A stretch of DNA of 15,790 nucleotides. It comes from Porticoccaceae bacterium (GTDB lineage: Bacteria; Pseudomonadota; Gammaproteobacteria; Pseudomonadales; Porticoccaceae). The DNA lies in the NCBI GenBank assembly GCA_023255165.1, contig JALRJD010000030.1, positions 1-15,790 on the forward strand, written 5' to 3'. The position numbers and the translations under genes were made by a program. The number at the start of each line of letters is the position of its first letter. The first letter of the stretch is position 1. Below the pieces are notes generated by a model, which was not told the origin of the DNA, did no database searches, and worked only from the letters and a program-made list of their open reading frames with translations. Below, piece by piece: positions 8,250-14,146 of the stretch.

Positions 8250-9254
8250 TTACTCAATCAGAAACTGCTTATACCATTTCCTGAACTTTGCAAAAGGCCC
8301 GTCGCCATCGCATAGCATTGGCTTCTCATAGTACTTTTTGCGATCCCAGATAACACGATCCTCCTCCATCTGCTGACAGATATTGCGCACGATCGCCTCG
8401 GCAATGCGTGACTTACCTGATTCGGCGTCAGAATTTTTCTGGATAAAGGAATAAAAGGCCCGGGTATGGTTAGCGCTGACCGGTGTTAAGTGCGCCAGCA
8501 AAACCGTGTCGACAATACCGGAAAAACGCACGATCGCCAGCCCGGGGCCAATATTCTGGTTTTCAATCGACCCTTCAATGACCCCTTTTGGAGTTGGGTT
8601 ACGAGTGCGCAAAAGGCCGCGGCGAGTGTGGCCCTCAAACTCCATCACTTCCGCATCAGGGATATCATCCGTGCCGTGCACATAGTGAAAATGCACCGAG
8701 TCCACCGCATTTTCGCCCACCTCTTGCATATGGGTGTTGATTTCCCAGCTATAGCAATCCAGTTCCCCCCAATCCGAATTACCACTATTCGCTTCAGCCA
8801 CCTCGAGTGGCTCATAGCTCGGCGCGTCCCCATGGGGATGGTACCAGACCAAAATACATTGATTGATCTCGCGCACATGCCAGGTACCTAGCACCTGCTC
8901 GCCACGGGCAACCCTTGGCGGCATATTTTTGGCGTAGGGAATCGATGTACATTTTCCATCGCCATCGTAGGCCCAGCCGTGAAAAGGACAGACAATACTC
9001 TCGCCAACCACCGCCGAACCATGGCCCGCTTGATCGCGAATGCCGTAGCCAAGATGAGCACCCATATGCGGACAGTAGGCGTCAACCACTTTCGCCTGGC
9101 CAGACTCGGTGCGAAAGATGACCATCTCCTGATCGAAATACTCAAGAGGTTTCGCTTGGCCTACTTCCAATTCATGGGAGTACAGCACCTGAAACCAGCC
9201 GGTTGGTATAGGCAAATTTGCAGTGTGTGATTTTTTATCAGTTGCAATAATCAT
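8250..9254 (-). CDS. Rieske non-heme iron oxygenase, KshA-like (terminal oxygenase component)
   Basis: A 334-residue protein. The ATG at 9254 is chosen over an upstream in-frame start because GAGGAGA sits about 8 bases before it. Residues 15-135 are the Rieske [2Fe-2S] domain with Cys61, His63, Cys89 and His92 (CPHMGAH and CPFHGWAYDG). The catalytic domain carries the mononuclear iron site in ENAVDSVHFHYVHG, with Asp185, His188 and His193; Asp299 in EEDRVIW is the likely third ligand. The C-terminal block with MLCDGDGPFAKFRKWYKQF closely recalls KshA, the oxygenase of 3-ketosteroid 9-alpha-hydroxylase, which needs a separate reductase (KshB). None is encoded here. It lies 23 bases after an SDR gene in one operon and ends at a clear terminator. 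Steroid, bile-acid or terpenoid hydroxylation is inferred; other KshA-family substrates are possible. Confidence 0.9.
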   Translation of the reverse strand: MIIATDKKSHTANLPIPTGWFQVLYSHELEVGQAKPLEYFDQEMVIFRTESGQAKVVDAYCPHMGAHLGYGIRDQAGHGSAVVGESIVCPFHGWAYDGDGKCTSIPYAKNMPPRVARGEQVLGTWHVREINQCILVWYHPHGDAPSYEPLEVAEANSGNSDWGELDCYSWEINTHMQEVGENAVDSVHFHYVHGTDDIPDAEVMEFEGHTRRGLLRTRNPTPKGVIEGSIENQNIGPGLAIVRFSGIVDTVLLAHLTPVSANHTRAFYSFIQKNSDAESGKSRIAEAIVRNICQQMEEDRVIWDRKKYYEKPMLCDGDGPFAKFRKWYKQFLIE

Positions 9255-9277
9255 CGGATATCTCTCCTCAAAAACAG

Positions 9278-10033
9278 TTAGCGGACGGCAGCGCCGCCAT
9301 CCACAGATAAAATTTGCCCGGTAATAAAAGATGCGCGGTCGGAACACAAAAACACCACCGCTTCAGCAATTTCTTCCGGCTCGCCAAGACGATTCATTAC
9401 CGCGGCGCGCTTAAGGCCTTCGGCAATTTTTGGCTGCTCGGCAAAATATTTTTCCACGCCGGGCGTGCGAACAACACCAGGGGATACAGCATTAATGCGA
9501 ATACCTTTGCTGCCATACTCGGCGGCCGAGCTCTGAGTTAATATATTGACCCCTGCTTTAGCGGCGGCATAGGCGGTGTTGTAGACCTGACCGCGCAGCG
9601 AGGCATTTGAAGAGATATTGACAATACTGCCCGCGCCCTGCTCGAGCATGGCTTCTAATTCATATTTTTGGCACAGCCAGGTATTGCTTAAACACATATT
9701 TAGCGTGTCATCGAAGACGCTTTTTTCAAACAGATGAATGGGCCCGGATCCGCGACTAACCGCTGCGCTGTTGCAGGCAATATCGAGCCGACCATAGTGA
9801 TTGACGGCCGTTTCCACCATCGCCTTCACCTGGGCCTCATCACTGACATCGGCCTGCACAAATAGCGCATCGCCGCCATTCTCACAGATAAGCTGAACCG
9901 TTTCGGCGCCACTTTCAGGATTAAAATCTGCCACCACAACCTTGGCTCCCTCTCTGGCAAAGGCCAGGCAAATGGCTCTGCCAATACCCATGCCGCCGCC
10001 GGTGACTAGCCCAATTTTATCGCTCAACAGCAT
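9278..10033 (-). CDS. Short-chain dehydrogenase/reductase (classical SDR, probably NAD-dependent)
   Basis: A 251-residue classical SDR. The ATG at 10033 is preferred over an upstream TTG (10054), since GAGGGA lies about 7 bases before it. The Rossmann motif TGGGMGIG is at 11-18, and Asp36 at the end of beta-2 (VVVADF) favours NAD over NADP. The active site is Ser142, Tyr155 and Lys159 (YAAAK). Two positions are unusual: the structural NNAG motif reads NSAA, and the segment with the family's conserved active-site Asn reads LNMCLSN. INAVSPGVVRTPG and the C-terminal GQILSVDGGAAV are typical. It is the first gene of the minus-strand operon and precedes the Rieske oxygenase, so it may oxidise the alcohol that enzyme makes or a related hydroxyl group. 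The substrate cannot be read from the sequence. Confidence 0.92.
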   Translation of the reverse strand: MLLSDKIGLVTGGGMGIGRAICLAFAREGAKVVVADFNPESGAETVQLICENGGDALFVQADVSDEAQVKAMVETAVNHYGRLDIACNSAAVSRGSGPIHLFEKSVFDDTLNMCLSNTWLCQKYELEAMLEQGAGSIVNISSNASLRGQVYNTAYAAAKAGVNILTQSSAAEYGSKGIRINAVSPGVVRTPGVEKYFAEQPKIAEGLKRAAVMNRLGEPEEIAEAVVFLCSDRASFITGQILSVDGGAAVR

Positions 10034-10075
10034 TATCACGTCCCTCTTGATCAAAAATCTTACTCTACTTTATTT

Positions 10076-10106
10076 TTTAACCATGGTATATACTTTCGTG
10101 GTTAAA
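10076..10106. promoter_or_regulatory. Inverted-repeat operator candidate in the divergent control region
   Basis: Perfect 8-base arms TTTAACCA (10076-10083) and TGGTTAAA (10099-10106) flank a 15-base spacer containing GTATATAC. The repeat lies between the divergent SDR-Rieske operon (starts at 10033) and the TetR operon (starts at 10124). TATACT at 10089-10094 inside the spacer could be a plus-strand -10 element, placing transcription start about 24 bases before the TetR ATG, though no good -35 is visible. Spacing and position suit binding by the adjacent TetR protein, shutting both promoters. The repeat is seen directly; the binding protein is inferred. Confidence 0.65.
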
Positions 10107-10123
10107 TTTCCTGAGGTAGCGCC

Positions 10124-10747
10124 ATGTCGTCGACGAAATCCCTGAAAAATCTGCCCCTGCGCGAACGCAAAAAACGCATGACCTACTCGCGGATTGTCGA
10201 TTGCGCGGGCGAGCTGTTTATCACCAGGGGCTATCAAACGACCACTGTGGACGCCATCGCCGAAGGCGCAGAGATATCCAAGCCAACATTTTTTAATTAC
10301 TTCTCAACCAAGCACGCCGTGCTGCAAAGTATGGTTGAACGCATGGACAATGAATTTATCGCCTCTATTGCTGAGCAGTTGCAAAAGCCTTTAAGCACAG
10401 AGCAGCGACTGCGCAATTTAATGACCAATACCGCCGACTATATGGAGTCACATATTCCGCTGATGCGGGTGATTATTGTCGAGGGTCTTGGCGGCTTGGC
10501 CAAACCCGAAGAGGCGTCAAATCGCCTGAGTAAACTCAACAACGCCATGGCTGAATTACTGGCCAAAGGTCGAGAACAGGGTGATATAGACACAGAAGTG
10601 GATATTGACTTGCAGGTGCAGATTGTTATCGGCAGTTACCTTTACGCATTGATGAATGCACTCACCCAATCCCCGATGGATCTGGGCAATCAACTGACAA
10701 AAATGGTTACACAGGTGGCCCTTATGCTGAGAGCGAGGAAATCATAA
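10124..10747 (+). CDS. TetR/AcrR family transcriptional regulator of the divergent cluster
   Basis: A 207-residue regulator. The N-terminal DNA-binding domain (about residues 17-65) carries the helix-turn-helix TTVDAIAEGAEISKPTFFNY followed by FSTKHAVL, a standard TetR pattern. The remainder is a helical effector and dimerisation domain. The ATG has GAGGT about 7 bases upstream. It is the first gene of the plus-strand operon, its stop shares one base with the amidohydrolase start (TAATG), and an inverted repeat lies 18 bases before its ATG. Autoregulation and control of the SDR-Rieske operon are therefore likely. The ligand may be the pathway substrate; members of this family control steroid catabolism in other bacteria (KstR), but I see no close KstR resemblance. 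Confidence 0.9.
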   Translation: MSSTKSLKNLPLRERKKRMTYSRIVDCAGELFITRGYQTTTVDAIAEGAEISKPTFFNYFSTKHAVLQSMVERMDNEFIASIAEQLQKPLSTEQRLRNLMTNTADYMESHIPLMRVIIVEGLGGLAKPEEASNRLSKLNNAMAELLAKGREQGDIDTEVDIDLQVQIVIGSYLYALMNALTQSPMDLGNQLTKMVTQVALMLRARKS

Positions 10748-12450
10748 TGAAAAGAATTGTAAAGATTTTACTGGGGCTGATTGTCACTGTCGCTGCAATA
10801 GCCTATTGGGCCGTGCAACCGGAAACGCCGCCGGCCAGCCAAGCCTGGTTTAATGGCACTATCTTAACCATGGATGACCAGCAACCCACAGTCGAGGCCG
10901 TATTTGTTCGCGGCGATCGCATCGTTGCCCTGGGCAGTCGTGCAGAGATAGAAGCTCTGGTTGATACACAAACGATCATTCATGATCTTAACGGCGCAAC
11001 CATGTTGCCTGGACTGGTGGATGCCCACAGTCATTTTCCCGCCTCCGGCATGGCCCTGTTTTTAGCTGATCTGCGCAGTCCACCTGTCGGCCAGGTAAAG
11101 AGTATCCCGGAGCTACTTGAGCGTGTCGCCGCCCAGGTACAAAACACACCAACGGGAGAATGGGTCGGCGGCTATGGCTACGACCAGCTAATGCTCAACG
11201 AAAAACGTCACCCAAGCCTGCAAGAGCTGGATGCCATTGCCCCCAACCACCCGGTATTTTTGATGCACGTCTCTGGCCATATGGGCGTAGCCAATAGTGC
11301 CGCGTTTAAACTCGTCGGTTTTGATCAGCTCGAAGAAGACCCCGCCGGAGGTCATATTCATCGCAACAGCGACGGCACAGCCAACGGTCTGGTGGAAGAG
11401 AATGCCGCACTGGCCTTTCAAAAACCGGCCCTCGACTTGAGCTTGACGCAGTTTATCGACATGGTCGATTTTGCCCGCGAGGAGTATCTCAGCAACGGCA
11501 TTACGACCGCCCAGGCCAGCAATGCATCTGGACAATATGTTCAGGGATTGACCCTGGCTATGAGCCTGAACAAAATTCCCCAGCGTTTGGTTATTTTCCC
11601 GGATTACGACAGCCTGGGTCTCGAACTGATTGAGGGTGCGGTCAAGGCCGCGGATCTAGCCACCAACCAGCGTCATATTGGCGCCATCAAGTTGATAGCC
11701 GATGGTTCGATTCAGGGTTTTACCGGCTATTTAACTCACCCCTACCACAGCGCTCACAACGGGGATGATCTCTACCGGGGCTATCCGCGCATTCCACTCG
11801 ATGAACTCAAGCGCAAAGTATCCAATATTGCACAGGCCGGTTTTCAGGCGGTTATTCACGGCAATGGCGATGCCTCAATTGACGACATCCTCGACGCCAT
11901 CGACTACGTGCAAACAACGCTGGGCCAGCCAGTGGAACGAACCATTTTAATCCATGCGCAAATGGCACGCCCGGATCAGTTGCAACGCATGAAAGAACTT
12001 GATGTCACACCGAGCTTCTTTGTCGCACACACCTACTATTGGGGTGATCAGCACCGAGATGTGCTGATCGGTTCCCAGCGAGCAAGTCATATCAGCCCTC
12101 TGCGCAGCGCTGAAAAAACAGGCCTGCGCTTCAGCACCCATCTGGATACCCCTATTGTGCCCATGCAGCCGTTATTGTCGGCATGGTCCAGTGTTAACCG
12201 CCTGACCGCAACTGGGGCGACACTGGGTGAGGATGAGCGCATTGGCGTCACCCGCGCACTCAAAGCCATCACCATTGACGCTGCCTGGCAAGTTCATCTG
12301 GATGATGAGATTGGCTCCATCAGTGTCGGCAAATATGCCGACTTTACCCTGCTGGAAAAAAACCCACTGCTACACCCGGAAAATCTCAAAGATATCAAAA
12401 TTATTGAAACCATTATTGGTGGTGTCAGTTATTTTCAAAGCAAAAAATAG
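10747..12450 (+). CDS. Membrane-anchored or exported amidohydrolase, YtcJ-type (Amidohydro_3)
   Basis: A 567-residue metal-dependent hydrolase. Residues 1-24 are MKRIVK plus a hydrophobic helix (ILLGLIVTVAAIAYWAV), a signal anchor or uncleaved signal peptide that places the enzyme in the periplasm. Landmarks of the YtcJ/N-substituted-formamide-deformylase group follow: FNGTILTMD, GLVDAHSHFP with metal-binding His94 and His96, MHVSGHMGVANSAA, IKLIADGSIQG with Lys315, VIHGNGDASID with His371, LIHAQM with His403, and HLDTPIVP with Asp467 where the family usually has SDAP. The C-terminal IGSISVGKYADFTLLEKNP closes the composite beta-domain. It overlaps the TetR stop by one base and precedes two SDR genes. 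Bond and substrate are unknown; the group includes amide-, formamide- and other C-N-cleaving enzymes. Confidence 0.88.
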   Translation: MKRIVKILLGLIVTVAAIAYWAVQPETPPASQAWFNGTILTMDDQQPTVEAVFVRGDRIVALGSRAEIEALVDTQTIIHDLNGATMLPGLVDAHSHFPASGMALFLADLRSPPVGQVKSIPELLERVAAQVQNTPTGEWVGGYGYDQLMLNEKRHPSLQELDAIAPNHPVFLMHVSGHMGVANSAAFKLVGFDQLEEDPAGGHIHRNSDGTANGLVEENAALAFQKPALDLSLTQFIDMVDFAREEYLSNGITTAQASNASGQYVQGLTLAMSLNKIPQRLVIFPDYDSLGLELIEGAVKAADLATNQRHIGAIKLIADGSIQGFTGYLTHPYHSAHNGDDLYRGYPRIPLDELKRKVSNIAQAGFQAVIHGNGDASIDDILDAIDYVQTTLGQPVERTILIHAQMARPDQLQRMKELDVTPSFFVAHTYYWGDQHRDVLIGSQRASHISPLRSAEKTGLRFSTHLDTPIVPMQPLLSAWSSVNRLTATGATLGEDERIGVTRALKAITIDAAWQVHLDDEIGSISVGKYADFTLLEKNPLLHPENLKDIKIIETIIGGVSYFQSKK

Positions 12451-12470
12451 CGCCATTAGAGGAGAAAACA

Positions 12471-13280
12471 ATGTTACTCGATGCATTTAGGCTGGATGGA
12501 AAAACCGCGATCGTCACCGGGGCTGGCAAAGGTATTGGCGCCAGTATTGCAAAAAGTTTTGCCGAGATGGGCGCCAATGTATTTTGCGTGGCGCGCAGCT
12601 TAGACGATATTGAGCAGGTTGCAGAAGCTTGCCGCGAATTTGGCGTCAAGGCTGAGGCAATCGCCTGCGATGTAACCGATGAAGATCAACTTAAAGCCCT
12701 GGTCGCCAGAGTGGCAGAGCAAAGCGACAGACTGGATATTCTGGTCAACAATGCCGGCGCGCCGGGCAAGGGCTGGGGCAGTATCGAAAAGGTGGATATG
12801 GGCCGCTTTGAGCACACTGTGCGCATTAACCTCACCTCAGCTTACACCCTTACCCACCTCTGTCTGGGGCTGCTACGTGCCGCCGACAGCCCAACGATCG
12901 TCAATGTTTCCTCGGCCCTCAGCTGGATGGTGGATAAGAACTTTTCCGCCTATGCCGCAGCCAAGGCGGGCATGAATCAGATGACCAAGGTTATGTCCTA
13001 CGAGCTGTCACCAAAAATTCGGGTCAATGCAGTGTCCCCCGGAGCCATCGAGACACCCAGCACCGCCTTTATTACACAAAATGAAACCATGCTAAAAAAC
13101 ACCACAAAATGGATTCCACTGAAACGTCTTGGCCAACCCGAAGATATCGCCCTGGGTACGCTCTATCTCGCCTCCCCGGCCAGCAGCTTTGTCAGCGGTA
13201 AAATTCTCGAAATCGACGGCGGCATGCAGGCCCTTCCCGGCAGCGCCATTCAGGCTGTCATCGACAGCGAAGAGGAATAA
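12471..13280 (+). CDS. Short-chain dehydrogenase/reductase resembling 7-alpha-hydroxysteroid dehydrogenase
   Basis: A 269-residue classical SDR with a strong ribosome site (GAGGAG about 7 bases before the ATG). The cofactor motif TGAGKGIG is at 16-23; Arg42 after beta-2 (FCVARS) points to NADP rather than NAD. The NNAG motif is intact at 93-96, the segment with the active-site Asn reads VRINLTSAYT, and the catalytic residues are Ser148, Tyr161 and Lys165. These lie two residues from their places in E. coli HdhA (146, 159, 163, from memory). The N-terminal FRLDGKTAIVTGAG, the IRVNAVSPGAIET block and the RLGQPEDIA...SPASSFVSG...DGG ending also track HdhA closely. Oxidation of a ring hydroxyl on a steroid-like substrate is plausible but inferred. 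It is followed 5 bases later by another SDR. Confidence 0.92.
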   Translation: MLLDAFRLDGKTAIVTGAGKGIGASIAKSFAEMGANVFCVARSLDDIEQVAEACREFGVKAEAIACDVTDEDQLKALVARVAEQSDRLDILVNNAGAPGKGWGSIEKVDMGRFEHTVRINLTSAYTLTHLCLGLLRAADSPTIVNVSSALSWMVDKNFSAYAAAKAGMNQMTKVMSYELSPKIRVNAVSPGAIETPSTAFITQNETMLKNTTKWIPLKRLGQPEDIALGTLYLASPASSFVSGKILEIDGGMQALPGSAIQAVIDSEEE

Positions 13281-13285
13281 ATACT

Positions 13286-14044
13286 ATGTCTACTTATGTT
13301 TTGACCGGAGGCGCAACCGGCATTGGCGCGGCCATTAAAGCGCGCTTGATAGATTCTGGGCATCGAGTGGTTGTGCTGGATTTGCGCGATGCGGATATTG
13401 AAGTCGACCTGAGTGAGGCAAGCCAGCGTGAAGCGGCTGTTAGCGCCCTGCTCGAGCTACTTCCTGAGCGCATCGATGGCATTATTACCTGCGCTGGTGT
13501 CGCCTCGCATTTCCCCGATTTGAAAAAAATCCTCAGTATTAACTATACCGGCAGCGTCGAGATTATTAATGGCCTGCGCCAGCGTCTGGCACCGGGCAGC
13601 AGCGTGGTGATGGTGTCATCCAATTCGGCACCCCTCTGTCCAAAGCCTGAGCTGGTTGAATTGTTACTCGAGGACCAGTGGCAGAGCATAGAGGCTATGT
13701 TGCCTGACGTTAGTGGGCATGACTGTTACAGCGCCAGTAAACAGGCAGTAGCCAAGTGGATGCGTAAAAATGCGCCGCAATTTGCCGGTCAGGGTATTCG
13801 CCTCAATGCGATTGCCCCGGGCTACACCGAGACCGCCATGACCAAAGCGGTTGCCGACGATCCTCAGTACGGTGATGCAATCCGACAGTTTGTTGCATCG
13901 ATACCCATGCAGCGCCCCGGACACCCGGAAGATATGGCAGATGCCGTGGAGTTTTTAATCAGTGATAAAGCCAGTTTTATCGCAGGCTCAATGCTCTATA
14001 TTGACGGCGGCCATGACGCCATGTTCAGACCCGCCAGTATCTAA
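13286..14044 (+). CDS. Short-chain dehydrogenase/reductase resembling 3-alpha-hydroxysteroid dehydrogenase/carbonyl reductase (HsdA)
   Basis: A 252-residue SDR of the HsdA subgroup; a GAGGA lies about 9 bases before the ATG. The cofactor motif TGGATGIG is at 7-14, and Asp32 in VLDLRD indicates NAD. The DLRDADIEVDLSEASQREA stretch, the shortened middle region ending in DGIITCAGV, and the tail IDGGHDAMFRP match the Comamonas testosteroni 3-alpha-HSDH pattern as I recall it. Catalytic residues are Ser112, Tyr148 and Lys152. The 36-residue interval between Ser and Tyr, against 13 in ordinary SDRs, is the HsdA-type insertion (41 in Comamonas HsdA: Ser114, Tyr155). It is the last gene of the plus-strand operon and stops 36 bases before a terminator. 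Action on a 3-hydroxy or 3-keto steroid is a reasonable but untested inference. Confidence 0.9.
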   Translation: MSTYVLTGGATGIGAAIKARLIDSGHRVVVLDLRDADIEVDLSEASQREAAVSALLELLPERIDGIITCAGVASHFPDLKKILSINYTGSVEIINGLRQRLAPGSSVVMVSSNSAPLCPKPELVELLLEDQWQSIEAMLPDVSGHDCYSASKQAVAKWMRKNAPQFAGQGIRLNAIAPGYTETAMTKAVADDPQYGDAIRQFVASIPMQRPGHPEDMADAVEFLISDKASFIAGSMLYIDGGHDAMFRPASI

Positions 14045-14080
14045 TATTTACCAGTAGCTAATATTAAACTGCGGCGGAAT

Positions 14081-14111
14081 AAAAAAACCGGCTCAATGAG
14101 CCGGTTTTTTT
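14081..14111. terminator. Bidirectional rho-independent terminator
   Basis: Seven A's (14081-14087), CCGGCTC (14088-14094), the loop AAT, GAGCCGG (14098-14104) and seven T's (14105-14111) form a stem with A and T tracts on the two sides. It can end transcripts from both directions. It lies between the convergent HsdA-like SDR gene and the TonB-dependent receptor gene. Confidence 0.93.
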
Positions 14112-14122
14112 GTTTTGCTATC

Positions 14123-14140
14123 AGGTAGCCGAAGCTACCT
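14123..14140 (-). other. UUCG tetraloop hairpin just after the TonB-dependent receptor stop
   Basis: On the minus strand, AGGTAGC (14140-14134), TTCG (14133-14130) and GCTACCT (14129-14123) form a 7-pair stem closed by C-G around a UUCG loop, one of the most stable RNA tetraloops. It begins 6 bases after the receptor stop and is followed by an A-rich spacer and then the bidirectional terminator. It has no T tract of its own, so it is more likely an mRNA 3'-end stabiliser than a terminator. Confidence 0.7.
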
Positions 14141-14146
14141 TGGTGG

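Noticed and set aside
9255..9347. Upstream extension of the Rieske gene into the SDR gene
   Set aside because: A strong ribosome site precedes the 9254 ATG, and the extension overlaps the SDR end without family resemblance.
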